This document shows positions 27,468 through 35,608 of a stretch of 64,000 nt of DNA, in pieces. The stretch is taken from assembly GCF_029674545.1 (NCBI RefSeq), contig NZ_CP121354.1, positions 3,605,001 through 3,669,000 on the forward strand. The letters are read 5' to 3'. A program made the position numbers and the translations under genes. The stretch is from Mesorhizobium sp. WSM4904. GTDB taxonomy: Bacteria; Pseudomonadota; Alphaproteobacteria; Rhizobiales; Rhizobiaceae. A model generated the notes under the pieces. That model ran no database searches. It was not told the origin of the DNA and saw only the letters and a program-made list of their open reading frames with translations. The first letter of the stretch is position 1; each line of letters begins with the position of its first letter.

Positions 27468-27647
27468 ATGAATACCGCTTCCGTCTCCCTCGGCGCCTCC
27501 GTCTCCTCGCAGTCGCGCATCATGCAGCTGGCCTTGGCCGCGCTGCTCGGCATTTTCGTCGTCGGTTTCGTCGGCTTCTCGCATATCGATGCGGTCCACA
27601 ACGCCGCCCACGACTATCGCCATTCGATGGCTTTTCCCTGCCACTGA
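27468..27647 (+). CDS. cbtB: CbtB, cobalt transporter subunit
   Basis: A 59-residue protein with one transmembrane helix (about 18-38) and a histidine-bearing C-terminus (VHNAAHDYRHSMAFPCH), the CbtB pattern. It works with CbtA in predicted B12-regulated cobalt uptake. First gene after the cobalamin riboswitch; AAAGG lies about seven bases before the ATG. Longer frames upstream run through riboswitch RNA and are not coding. Confidence 0.9.
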   Translation: MNTASVSLGASVSSQSRIMQLALAALLGIFVVGFVGFSHIDAVHNAAHDYRHSMAFPCH

Positions 27648-27662
27648 GCAAGGCCTGACATC

Positions 27663-28460
27663 ATGAATCTGTTTCGCAACGTCGTGTTCATCGCGGCGAT
27701 CGCGGGGCTAGTGGCGGGCATAGCGCTCGCCTGCATGCAGGCCTATGCGACCGTGCCGCTGATCCTGAAGGCGGAAGTCTATGAAAAGGCCGGCAGCGGT
27801 CATCACCACGATCACGCCGCCGCCAGCACAAGCAACAACGCAATGAGTTCGGCCGCTCCGGCGGACAACGCGATGAGCAGCGTGACTCCGGTGCCGGCGG
27901 AAGCGGCTGCTCCGGCCGAGGACGAGGGCTGGGCGCCGGCCGACGGCTTCGAGCGCTTCGCCTTCAACGTGGTCGCCAACATCGTCACCGGCATCGGCTT
28001 CGCGCTGATCCTGGTCGCGATCTCCGAATTCGCCGGCGGCATCGGCAACTGGCGCCAGGGCGTGTTCTGGGGCCTTGCCGGTTTCGCGGTTTTCACCCTG
28101 GCGCCTGGCCTCGGCCTGCCGCCCGAACTGCCGGCGATGCCCGCGGCCGACCTTTTGCCGCGCCAGATCTGGTGGATTTCGACAGTGGCCGCGACGGCCG
28201 CCGGGCTCGGTTTGATCGCTTTCCGAAAGTCGTTGCCGCTTGCGATCCTCGGTGTTGCGCTGATCGTGGCGCCGCACATTGTCGGTGCGCCGCAGCCGGA
28301 AAGTTTCGAAACGGCAATTCCGGAAGGTCTACATCACCAGTTCGTCGTTGCGGTGACGCTCACCGATCTGGTTTTCTGGCTGGTGCTGGGCGCAGTTGTC
28401 GGCGTGGTGCGCGGCCGCTTCACCGGCACGGCGACCAGCCTGCGCGGCAGCTTTGCCTGA
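27663..28460 (+). CDS. cbtA: CbtA, cobalt transporter
   Basis: A 265-residue membrane protein with about six helices. After the first helix (MNLFRNVVFIAAIAGLVAG) comes a histidine motif GSGHHHDHA and a low-complexity Ala/Ser/Pro linker (about 48-90), where metal is probably bound. The helices then continue to RGRFTGTATSLRG. This is the CbtA layout. It lies 15 bases after cbtB and overlaps the probable cobU start. Confidence 0.9.
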   Translation: MNLFRNVVFIAAIAGLVAGIALACMQAYATVPLILKAEVYEKAGSGHHHDHAAASTSNNAMSSAAPADNAMSSVTPVPAEAAAPAEDEGWAPADGFERFAFNVVANIVTGIGFALILVAISEFAGGIGNWRQGVFWGLAGFAVFTLAPGLGLPPELPAMPAADLLPRQIWWISTVAATAAGLGLIAFRKSLPLAILGVALIVAPHIVGAPQPESFETAIPEGLHHQFVVAVTLTDLVFWLVLGAVVGVVRGRFTGTATSLRGSFA

Positions 28461-28974
28461 TCGCGCCAAGGGTCGTCTGACCTTCATCGTCGGCGGGGCG
28501 CGCTCGGGAAAGAGCGCGCATGCCGAAACCTTGGCGACGGCGAACCCATCGCCCTGGACCTACATTGCAACCGCACAAGCCTATGACGACGAGATGCGCG
28601 AGCGCATCGCGCTGCATCGCGCGCGCCGCGGCGAAGGCTGGGTCACCGTCGATGCGCCGCTCGATCTCACCGACGCGATCGAGGCCTTGCCCGATCACCA
28701 GCCGGTGCTCGTCGACTGCCTGACATTGTGGCTGACCAATCATATGCTGGCCGACCATGACATCGAGGCCGAGTGCCGGCGGCTGACCGATGCGCTGTCG
28801 CGGCCGCGCGGACCCTGGTTCGTGGTGTCGAACGAAGTCGGGCTCGGCATCGTGCCGGACAACGCGCTGGCGCGCCGGTTCCGCGACGCCGCCGGCCGGC
28901 TCAACCAGCAGGTCGCGGCGGTCGCCGATAGCGTGTTGATGATGGTGGCGGGGCTGCCGCTCAAGGTGAAATAA
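28453..28974 (+). CDS. cobU: adenosylcobinamide kinase / adenosylcobinamide-phosphate guanylyltransferase
   Basis: Bifunctional nucleotide-loop enzyme (about 173 residues) that phosphorylates adenosylcobinamide and adds GMP. The P-loop GGARSGKSAHAE is at the N-terminus; IATAQAYDDEMRERIALHRARR, VDCLTLWLTN and VSNEVGLGIVP are family motifs. The start is uncertain: the only sensible codon next to the family N-terminus is TTG 28453, overlapping cbtA by eight bases, while an ATG at 28396 lies deeper in cbtA. Called CobP in aerobic-pathway nomenclature. Confidence 0.9.
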   Translation: MPDRAKGRLTFIVGGARSGKSAHAETLATANPSPWTYIATAQAYDDEMRERIALHRARRGEGWVTVDAPLDLTDAIEALPDHQPVLVDCLTLWLTNHMLADHDIEAECRRLTDALSRPRGPWFVVSNEVGLGIVPDNALARRFRDAAGRLNQQVAAVADSVLMMVAGLPLKVK

Positions 28975-28975
28975 C

Positions 28976-29620
28976 ATGGCCGAAATCGACGACAAGACCA
29001 TCGACGACAAGACCATCAACGAGGGGGACGCCGAACGCCATCGCGCCAAGATGGCCAAGCGCAAGGCGGTGCAGGATGCCGAGGTGGCCGGCAAGACGAT
29101 CGAGAAGGGACTGCTGATCGTCAACACGGGGCCGGGCAAGGGCAAGACCACGGCTGCCTTCGGGCTGGCGCTGAGGATGCTGGGCTACGGCAAGCGCGTC
29201 GGCGTCGTCCAGTTCATCAAGGGCAAGTGGCATACGGGCGAAAAGGATGCCTTCGCCGCTTTCGGCGACCGCGTCGTCTGGCACGCGATGGGCGAAGGCT
29301 TCACCTGGGAAACCCAGGACCTGAAGCGCGACATCGCCGCCGCCGAAGCCGCCTGGGCGAAGGCGCTCGAGTTGATGGCCGACCCATCGATCAGCCTCGT
29401 GGTGCTCGACGAGCTCAACATCGCCCTGCGCTACGATTATCTTGATCTCGAGAAGGTGGTCGCGGCGCTGAAGGCGCGCCGCGAGGGCCTGCACGTCATC
29501 GTCACCGGCCGGAATGCCAAACCGCTGCTTGTGGAGGCGGCCGATCTCGTCACCGAAATGGGTCTTACCAAGCACCACTTCTCGGCCGGCGTGAAGGCGC
29601 AGCAGGGAATTGAGTTTTAG
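28976..29620 (+). CDS. cobO: cob(I)yrinic acid a,c-diamide adenosyltransferase
   Basis: CobA/CobO-type corrinoid adenosyltransferase (214 residues) that attaches the 5'-deoxyadenosyl ligand from ATP. Visible: P-loop NTGPGKGKTTAAFG, VVQFIKGKWHTGE, and VVLDELNIALRYDYL. The extreme N-terminus has a tandem DDKTI repeat, encoded by a 15-base direct repeat. It follows cobU by one base and overlaps convergent cobD by four. Confidence 0.94.
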   Translation: MAEIDDKTIDDKTINEGDAERHRAKMAKRKAVQDAEVAGKTIEKGLLIVNTGPGKGKTTAAFGLALRMLGYGKRVGVVQFIKGKWHTGEKDAFAAFGDRVVWHAMGEGFTWETQDLKRDIAAAEAAWAKALELMADPSISLVVLDELNIALRYDYLDLEKVVAALKARREGLHVIVTGRNAKPLLVEAADLVTEMGLTKHHFSAGVKAQQGIEF

Positions 29621-30606
29621 CCGCCGATCAAAATGGTCAGGTAGATCACGATCGCCGACAGAATCGCGAACAAGCCGATCAGCAGCCCGTCGGCGACGCG
29701 GTAGAGCTTCAGCGCCTGTCTTATGTCGGTGCTTTCCGCCTCGCGCCGGCCGCCTTCGCCCATGAAGGCGTCCTCGACGATCTCGCCGCCATAGCTGCGC
29801 GGCCCTGCCAGGGACAGCCCCAGCGCGCCGGCCATGGCGGCTTCCGGCCAGCCAGCGTTGGGCGAGCGATGCTTTTTCGCGTCGCGGCGCATGACCAGCC
29901 AAGCCTCGCGGGGATCGGCGCCTTTGACCAGGAAGGCCGCGAGCACGATCAACAGGCCGGTGAGCCGCGATGCCGGCAGGTTGATCCTGTCGTCGAAGAG
30001 CGCCGCGGCGCGGCCGAATGCCTCATATTTCGGCGTGCGGTGGCCGATCATCGAATCGGCGGTGTTGGCGGCCTTGTAGGCAGCGCCCCCGGCCAGCCCG
30101 CCGATACCGGTCCAGAAGGCAGGCGCGACGATGCCGTCGGAAAAATTCTCGGCCAGGCTTTCGATCGCGGCGCGGGCGACGCCCGCCTTGTCGAGCTTTT
30201 CGGGATCACGGCCGACGATGCGCGAAACGGCGATACGGCCAAGCGTCAGGCCGCCGGTCTCCAGCGCATCGGCGACATCCTCGACATGCTCCGCCAGGCT
30301 TTTCTGTGACAGCAGCGATGAGCCGATGATGGCTGCAATGACAACGCCGGACGGGAAGATCAGCCAAAGCAGGACATGCAGCGCCAGGCCGATGGCCGCC
30401 GGCACCAGCAGGATGACGAGCAGCGCCTGGACGCCGCGGCGACGACGCAATTCGTCGGAATCGGTCGCGCGGTTGAGCCTGCGATCGAGAAAGGATATCA
30501 GCCTGCCGATCCAGGTTACCGGATGGCCGATGGCGTTAAACAGCCAGTCGGGATAGCCAAGGGCACGTTCAACGGCGAGTGACAGGAAAGCGATCAGGAT
30601 CGACAT
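29617..30606 (-). CDS. cobD: adenosylcobinamide-phosphate synthase CobD/CbiB
   Basis: Integral membrane enzyme (329 residues) that joins the aminopropanol arm to adenosylcobyric acid. Visible: LGYPDWLFNAIGHPVTWIGR at the N-terminus, RDPEKLDKAGVARAAIESLAEN, DGIVAPAFW and KAANTADSMIGHRTPKYEAFG. Four or five helices are apparent. Its ATG (30604-30606) overlaps that of the divergent cobC by two bases within a single CATG, so each gene's promoter must lie inside the other gene or the genes depend on distal promoters. Confidence 0.94.
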   Translation of the reverse strand: MSILIAFLSLAVERALGYPDWLFNAIGHPVTWIGRLISFLDRRLNRATDSDELRRRRGVQALLVILLVPAAIGLALHVLLWLIFPSGVVIAAIIGSSLLSQKSLAEHVEDVADALETGGLTLGRIAVSRIVGRDPEKLDKAGVARAAIESLAENFSDGIVAPAFWTGIGGLAGGAAYKAANTADSMIGHRTPKYEAFGRAAALFDDRINLPASRLTGLLIVLAAFLVKGADPREAWLVMRRDAKKHRSPNAGWPEAAMAGALGLSLAGPRSYGGEIVEDAFMGEGGRREAESTDIRQALKLYRVADGLLIGLFAILSAIVIYLTILIGG

Positions 30607-31660
30607 GAAGCTTCTTGACGGAGCGGTTGCTGCAGTGGATCACGGCGGATCCCTCGGCCGGGCGAGCGCGCTCTTCCCCCACGCGCCACGGCCTTTCGTC
30701 GACCTCTCGACAGGTATCAATCCGCACTCCTATCCGCTTTTTGAATTGCCCGCCACCGCCCTGTCACGATTGCCGGAATCCGAACGGCTGCGTGAATTGG
30801 CCGAAATTGCGGCCAAGGCCTATGGCGCGCCGTCGGCTGCGCATGTCGCGGCTGGGCCTGGCACGCAAATCCTCCTGCCGCGCGTCGCTTCACTGGTGAG
30901 GCCCGGCAAGGCGCGGGTGCTCGGTCCGACCTATGCCGAACACGCCAGGGCTGCCGCGATCGCGGGCCATGCGGTCGCGGAGGTGAACGAATTCACAGCG
31001 TTGGCGGACGCCGACCTTGCGGTGCTGGTCAATCCGAACAATCCGGATGGACGGGTGATCGAACGGGACCGATTGCTCGATCTCGCCGTGCGGCTTCGCG
31101 CGAGGGGCGGCCTGCTGGTCGTCGACGAAGCGTTCATGGATGTCGGCCCAATAGAGCACAGCCTGGCCGGCGATGTCGGGGAGGGCGGCATCGTGGTGCT
31201 GCGCTCCTTCGGCAAGTTCTTCGGCCTTGCGGGCGTCAGGCTCGGCTTCGCGCTTGCCGATACGCTGACGGTCGAGCGGCTCGACGTACAACTCGGGCCT
31301 TGGGCCGTTGCCGGCCCGGCGCTCGAATACGGTATCCGCGCGTTGGCGGACACCAAGTGGCAGGGCGACATGCGACGACGCCTTGCAGGCGATGCCGAGC
31401 GTCTCGACGCGTTGCTCGGCCGATTCGAGGTTCCGGTCGCCGGCGGCACCAGTCTGTTCCGCTATTTGTCTTTCCCTGACGCTCCAAACCTGTTTGCGGC
31501 ACTTGGGCGGCGTGGTGTGCTGGTTCGCCATTTCGCCGCGCGGCCCCATGTTTTGCGCATCGGTCTGCCGGGCAGCGAGGAGGAATGGCAGCGCCTCGAA
31601 AGCGCGCTTGCCGACTGGGCCGCGCGGCGCGACGATGCGGCGAAGGAGACCGCGCCATGA
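30605..31660 (+). CDS. cobC: threonine-phosphate decarboxylase
   Basis: PLP-dependent class I/II aminotransferase-fold enzyme (351 residues) providing the (R)-1-aminopropan-2-ol phosphate linker for cobalamin. Visible: FVDLSTGINPHSYP at the start, AAGPGTQILLPRVASL, VNPNNPDGRVIERD, VVDEAFMDV and LRSFGKFFGLAGVRLGFA with the Schiff-base lysine. It diverges from cobD, with which it shares CATG, and overlaps the following phosphatase gene by ATGA. Confidence 0.93.
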   Translation: MKLLDGAVAAVDHGGSLGRASALFPHAPRPFVDLSTGINPHSYPLFELPATALSRLPESERLRELAEIAAKAYGAPSAAHVAAGPGTQILLPRVASLVRPGKARVLGPTYAEHARAAAIAGHAVAEVNEFTALADADLAVLVNPNNPDGRVIERDRLLDLAVRLRARGGLLVVDEAFMDVGPIEHSLAGDVGEGGIVVLRSFGKFFGLAGVRLGFALADTLTVERLDVQLGPWAVAGPALEYGIRALADTKWQGDMRRRLAGDAERLDALLGRFEVPVAGGTSLFRYLSFPDAPNLFAALGRRGVLVRHFAARPHVLRIGLPGSEEEWQRLESALADWAARRDDAAKETAP

Positions 31661-32166
31661 TTCACGTCTGCTCGCTGTCGAAGCTGGAAGAGACGGTGGC
31701 GAGGACTGGCGCCGAGCGGCTGCTGTCGCTGCTCGCGGCGGGCACCGAAGTGACACGTCCGGCCTCCATCCTGGCGGAGAATCATCTGCATCTGGTCATG
31801 CACGATATCGCAGTCGCGCAGGAAGGCATGACCATGCCGGGCGAGGAGCATGTGCGCGCGCTGCTCGACTTCGCCTATCGCTGGGATCGGGTAAAGCCCA
31901 TGGTCGTGCACTGCTATGCCGGCATCAGCCGCTCGACGGCATCGGCCTATATCATCGCGGCAGCGCTGGCGCCCAAGCGCGACGAGGCGGAACTGGCGAA
32001 GACGCTACGCTTTCTCTCGCCGTCAGCGACGCCCAATCCCCGGCTGATTGCCGTCGCCGATACCTTGCTCGGACGTGACGGCCGGATGATTGCGGCGATC
32101 GAAGCAATCGGGCGCGGCGCCGACGCGTTTGAAGGGACGCCGTTCGAGCTGGATATCCAGGCTTAA
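31657..32166 (+). CDS. dual-specificity-type protein tyrosine phosphatase family
   Basis: A 169-residue phosphatase with the CX5R loop HCYAGISRS (C86, R92) and an upstream MHD (D50) that could be the general acid. It is translationally coupled to cobC (ATGA overlap), so a role in the cobalamin locus is likely. A phosphatase acting on alpha-ribazole-5'-phosphate or another pathway phosphoester is an attractive guess, but nothing in the sequence proves it. The frame opens further upstream within cobC but ATG 31657 fits the coupling. Confidence 0.85.
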   Translation: MIHVCSLSKLEETVARTGAERLLSLLAAGTEVTRPASILAENHLHLVMHDIAVAQEGMTMPGEEHVRALLDFAYRWDRVKPMVVHCYAGISRSTASAYIIAAALAPKRDEAELAKTLRFLSPSATPNPRLIAVADTLLGRDGRMIAAIEAIGRGADAFEGTPFELDIQA

Positions 32167-32267
32167 AGCGCGTCGCGTTGAAACGGAGTCGGGCGACGCG
32201 CTTTAAACTCTTGTTTTTATGCATGTCGTTTCCGCAAAACCGCTGCGCACTTTTGCGCGACATGCAT
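32163..32267. repeat. two-part intergenic repeat, copy 3; probable bidirectional terminator
   Basis: First module: 14-base perfect arms at 32163-32176 and 32193-32206 (AAAGCGCGTCGC core), followed by CTCTTGTTTTT, so it can terminate the cob operon. Second module: ATGCATGTCG (32219-32228) with CGACATGCAT (32258-32267), and inner GCAAAA/TTTTGC. The left arm covers the phosphatase stop and the right end touches the creatininase stop, so it fills the whole convergent gap. Confidence 0.8.
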
Positions 32268-33064
32268 TAAAGCAGCCAGTCCGCAAGCTTCGCCTTACGA
32301 ACGTCCCTGACAAGGCTGATGAAACCATCCGCCTGATGCTCTGCGGTCAGCCGGCCTTTTTCGGCGGTGGCGATGCTGGCGTCGCCGACCACGCCGTTCG
32401 GATTGAGGTCGCTGGCGATCCAGGCGAAGGCGTGCGTTCCGGTGTGGCGCAGCAGGGCGAATTCCTTTTCGGCGCGACCCACATGCGAGACGAAATTATC
32501 GGCCTTGGTCATGTCGACGAGGTCGGGCCGGAAGTGCAGCATCAGCGAGGTCTCGACATCGCCGCCATGGATGCCGTGGCGGTCTTCCAGCTCGGTATAC
32601 ATGCCGGCCGGCCGGCCGAAGCGCTGCCAGCTCGTCTTTACCGCCAGCATTTTTGCGCGCACGCGCAGTTCGCGCGTGATGATGCCCATGATCTCTTCGT
32701 TGCCGCCATGCGAGTTGACGACGATCAGTTTTCTCACCCCGGCGCGCGCGATCGACAGACCGAGCTCGGTCCATGCATCCACCAGCGTCGTGGCCGGCAA
32801 AGTCAGCGTGCCCGGCGCATGCAGATGCTCGTTCGACTTGCCGACAGCCTGGACCGGCAGGATGCGGATATCGAGTTCGCCGGGCAGGCGCGCGATCACC
32901 GTCTCCAACATGCCCATCATGATCGAGGTGTCGGTCGAGACCGGAAGGTGAGGGCCATGCTGCTCGATCGCCGCCACCGGCAGCACGGCGATCGTTGCCT
33001 CCGCGTCGATCGAGGCGTATTCGGTCGTCCGGTAATCGCCCCACCATACCCGTCTTTTTGTCAT
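32267..33064 (-). CDS. creatininase-family amidohydrolase
   Basis: A 265-residue metal-dependent amidohydrolase. EQHGPHLPVSTD (E34, H36, D45), VNSHGGNEE and IHGGDVETSLML are the metal and active-site motifs of the creatininase/formamide-hydrolase superfamily. Members hydrolyse cyclic or formyl amides (creatinine, formamidopyrimidines, peptide tails in mycofactocin synthesis), so the exact substrate is open. With the Rid-family gene 68 bases upstream and the divergent transporter-deaminase operon it suggests breakdown of a cyclic nitrogen compound. Confidence 0.85.
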   Translation of the reverse strand: MTKRRVWWGDYRTTEYASIDAEATIAVLPVAAIEQHGPHLPVSTDTSIMMGMLETVIARLPGELDIRILPVQAVGKSNEHLHAPGTLTLPATTLVDAWTELGLSIARAGVRKLIVVNSHGGNEEIMGIITRELRVRAKMLAVKTSWQRFGRPAGMYTELEDRHGIHGGDVETSLMLHFRPDLVDMTKADNFVSHVGRAEKEFALLRHTGTHAFAWIASDLNPNGVVGDASIATAEKGRLTAEHQADGFISLVRDVRKAKLADWLL

Positions 33065-33132
33065 GTCGTCTCCCGAAGGTCTGTTTGTCCGGACTGGAGC
33101 GGTCTAAAGCGCTTGGCGTCCGCGGGCAACCG

Positions 33133-33516
33133 CTAGCCGGCTGCCAGCACTTCCACCTCGACCTTGAATTCCGGGCGGGCAAAGCCCGAAACGATCATAA
33201 GCGTCGAAGCGGGCGCCGGATCGGAAAAGAGGCGGTTGCGGACATCCATATAGGCTTGCAGATGCGTGCGATCGGTGACGAACGCATTGATGCGCACGAC
33301 ATCGTTCAGCGTCAGCCCGGCTTCGCTTAGGATTGCGGCGATGTTCTTGAAGCAGAGCTCGGTCTGCGCGCCGACATCGTCGGGGACGGTGTCATCCGCA
33401 GCGATGCCCAGCTGGCCCGAGCACAGGACAAGACGCTTCCCCACCGGGATTTCGACGCCGTGACTATAGCGGGCAAAGGGCGGCTTGATCGATTGGGGGG
33501 CGAGGTATTTGAGCAT
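33133..33516 (-). CDS. RidA/YjgF/YER057c/UK114-family protein
   Basis: A 127-residue trimer-type Rid protein. Visible: LVLCSGQLGIAADDTVPDD, LNDVVRINAFVTDRTHLQAY and FKVEVEVLAAG. The arginine that RidA uses to deaminate enamine/imine intermediates, normally in PxRS before the last strands, is replaced: the segment reads PAPASTLMIVS. It therefore probably belongs to a Rid subfamily without classic imine deaminase activity, such as those in pyrimidine or hydantoin pathways. Upstream of the creatininase gene on the same strand and divergent from the ABC operon. Confidence 0.85.
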   Translation of the reverse strand: MLKYLAPQSIKPPFARYSHGVEIPVGKRLVLCSGQLGIAADDTVPDDVGAQTELCFKNIAAILSEAGLTLNDVVRINAFVTDRTHLQAYMDVRNRLFSDPAPASTLMIVSGFARPEFKVEVEVLAAG

Positions 33517-33691
33517 GCCATTCTCCTGTCCGCCGGCAGACTAAGGCCGGATTCACGAAAGCTTCAAGATGCGGTGCATGCCGCCCGGGCGATTATGGAC
33601 AGGCGTCCAAAAAATAGGCACGATGCCTCCCGTACAGCATGACCCGTCCGGTCTCGGCAATGACTGCCGCGCAAGCAGGCGGCCCAGGCGG

Positions 33692-33707
33692 TGGCATGTG
33701 TCTTGCT
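33692..33707 (+). promoter_or_regulatory. sigma-54 (RpoN)-type promoter
   Basis: TGGCATG, four bases, then TTGCT: this fits the TGGCACG-N4-TTGCW consensus with one substitution (T for C) and has GG and GC at the required -24/-12 spacing. It lies 62 bases before the transporter start. A near-palindromic GCGGTGCATGCCGC around 33574 could be an activator site. RpoN control would tie the operon to nitrogen status. Confidence 0.6.
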
Positions 33708-33769
33708 TCTTGAACCAATGGTGTCGAGCCCAGCGCACAGCGCGCCGGAGCCAAGAGAGGGTGATGTTA

Positions 33770-34774
33770 ATGTACGGAAAAGAAAAGATCCTGGCGGGTG
33801 CGATCGCGCTGCTTGCAGCCAGCACGCTGGGCGCCGCGGCCAACGAGAAGGTCACCTTCGGCACCAACTGGCTGGCCGAGCCGGAACATGGCGGCTACTA
33901 CCAGGCGATCGCCGACGGCACCTATGCCGCCTGTGGTCTCGATGTCACCATCATGCAGGGCGGCCCTCAGGTCAGCGGCCGCCCCATGCTGCTTGCCGGA
34001 AAGATCGATTTCTACATGGGTGGCAACCTGCTCTCGGCCTTCGACGCCGTGCAGCAGGGCATTCCGATGCGCGTCGTCGCCGCCGACTTCCAGAAGGATC
34101 CTCAGGTCATCATGTCCCAGCCGGGGCAGGGGCTGGATAAATGGGAGGACCTCAAGAACGCCGACCAATACATCCTCGGCGACGAGGGTGCGCAGACCTT
34201 CTTCCAGTGGATGGTGACCGATCTCGGCTTCGATGCCGCCAAGCGCGTACCCTACACGTTCAATCCGGCGCCCTTCATCGCCAACAAGAAGTCGATCCAG
34301 CAAGGCTATGTCACATCCGAGCCTTTCGCCGTGCAGAAGCAGGGCGGCTTCGTGCCGAACCAGTTCCTGCTCGCCGACAACGGCTGGGATACCTACGCGA
34401 CGACCATCGAGGTGATGCAGGACACGATCGACAAGCGGCCGGAGGTGGTGCAGTGCTTCGTCGATGGCTCGGCCAAAGGATGGTACAATTATCTCTACGG
34501 CGACAACAAAGCCGCCAACGAGATGATCAAGAAGGACAATCCGGACATGACGGATGAGCAGATCGCCTTCTCGATCGAGCAGCTGAAGAAGTTCGGCATC
34601 GTCGATTCCGGCGATTCGGAAAAGCTCGGTATCGGCGGGATGACCGATGCGCGCATCCAGAGCTTCTACGACAAGATGGTCAAGGCCAAGGTCGCGCAGC
34701 CGGGCATCGATATCAAGAAGGCCTATACCCTCGCCTTCATCAACAAGGGTGTCGGGCTGGAGCTGAAGAAATAA
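33770..34774 (+). CDS. ABC transporter substrate-binding protein, NMT1/THI5-like (NitT/TauT type)
   Basis: A 334-residue exported binding protein. The signal peptide is MYGKEKILAGAIALLAASTLGAAA. The mature part begins VTFGTNWLAEPEHGGYYQAI and has GPQVSGRPMLLAGKIDFYMGG, DEGAQTFFQWMV, and TSEPFAVQKQGG, the NMT1-like pattern seen in binders of pyrimidine precursors, riboflavin, nitrate and sulfonates. Start is ATG 33764 or 33770; GAGAGG at 33755-33760 has better spacing to 33770. First gene of a three-gene transporter operon with a sigma-54-type promoter. Confidence 0.88.
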   Translation: MYGKEKILAGAIALLAASTLGAAANEKVTFGTNWLAEPEHGGYYQAIADGTYAACGLDVTIMQGGPQVSGRPMLLAGKIDFYMGGNLLSAFDAVQQGIPMRVVAADFQKDPQVIMSQPGQGLDKWEDLKNADQYILGDEGAQTFFQWMVTDLGFDAAKRVPYTFNPAPFIANKKSIQQGYVTSEPFAVQKQGGFVPNQFLLADNGWDTYATTIEVMQDTIDKRPEVVQCFVDGSAKGWYNYLYGDNKAANEMIKKDNPDMTDEQIAFSIEQLKKFGIVDSGDSEKLGIGGMTDARIQSFYDKMVKAKVAQPGIDIKKAYTLAFINKGVGLELKK

Positions 34775-34789
34775 GGCGGCCTGCCTGAG

Positions 34790-35608
34790 ATGATCCAGGA
34801 GAAAGTGGCGCAGAAAGCAGCATCGAGCGAGAGCCCGATGCTGCTTTCGCTGCGCAATGTCGGCAAGGTCTTTTCCAACGGCGTGACGGCGCTGAGCAAG
34901 GTCGATCTGGCGATCCGGGAAGGCGATTTCCTCAGCCTGCTCGGCCCGTCGGGCTGCGGCAAGTCGACGGCGCTGAGGCTGATCGCCGGCTTGTCGACGC
35001 CGACCTCCGGTCAGCTCGACTGGCGCGGCTCGATCGACCGGTCGAATATCGGCTTCGTCTTCCAGGAGCCGACGCTGCTGCCATGGGCGAGCGTCTTCGA
35101 CAATGTCTGGCTGCCGCTCAGGCTGAAGGGCGTGTCGCGCGCAGGGGCCAAGCCCGCCGTGATGGAGATGCTGTCGCGCGTCCACCTCACCGGCTTCGAG
35201 AATGCCGTGCCGCGCGAGTTGTCCGGCGGCATGAAGATGCGCGTTTCGATCGCTCGCGCCATGGTGACCAAGCCGCGCATCCTTCTGATGGACGAACCCT
35301 TCGCGGCGCTCGACGAGATCACCCGCTTCAAGCTCAATAACGACCTTCTAGAGCTTTGGCAGGACGAGCGCTTCACCGTCGTCTTCGTCACGCACAGCGT
35401 CTTCGAGAGCGTGTTTCTGTCGAGCCGCGTCGTTGTCATGGCGGCACGACCGGGCCGGGTCCACGGGGAACTTGCCATCGAAGCGCCTTATCCGCGCGAC
35501 GAGGCGTTCCGGACCTCGCCCGACTATGCCGCACTTTGCCGGCAGGCCTCGGACGTGCTGGTGAATGCCATCAACTCAACCGCCGGACCTCACCATGACG
35601 GCCACTGA
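34790..35608 (+). CDS. ABC transporter ATP-binding protein (NitT/TauT type)
   Basis: A 272-residue ATPase: Walker A GPSGCGKST, Q-loop VFQEPTLLPWASVFDNV, signature LSGGMKMRVSIARAM, Walker B ILLMDEPFAALDEITR, switch VTHSVFESVFL. The LLPW after the Q-loop is characteristic of taurine/nitrate/pyrimidine importers. It starts 15 bases after the binding protein and overlaps the permease start by 14 bases. Confidence 0.93.
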   Translation: MIQEKVAQKAASSESPMLLSLRNVGKVFSNGVTALSKVDLAIREGDFLSLLGPSGCGKSTALRLIAGLSTPTSGQLDWRGSIDRSNIGFVFQEPTLLPWASVFDNVWLPLRLKGVSRAGAKPAVMEMLSRVHLTGFENAVPRELSGGMKMRVSIARAMVTKPRILLMDEPFAALDEITRFKLNNDLLELWQDERFTVVFVTHSVFESVFLSSRVVVMAARPGRVHGELAIEAPYPRDEAFRTSPDYAALCRQASDVLVNAINSTAGPHHDGH

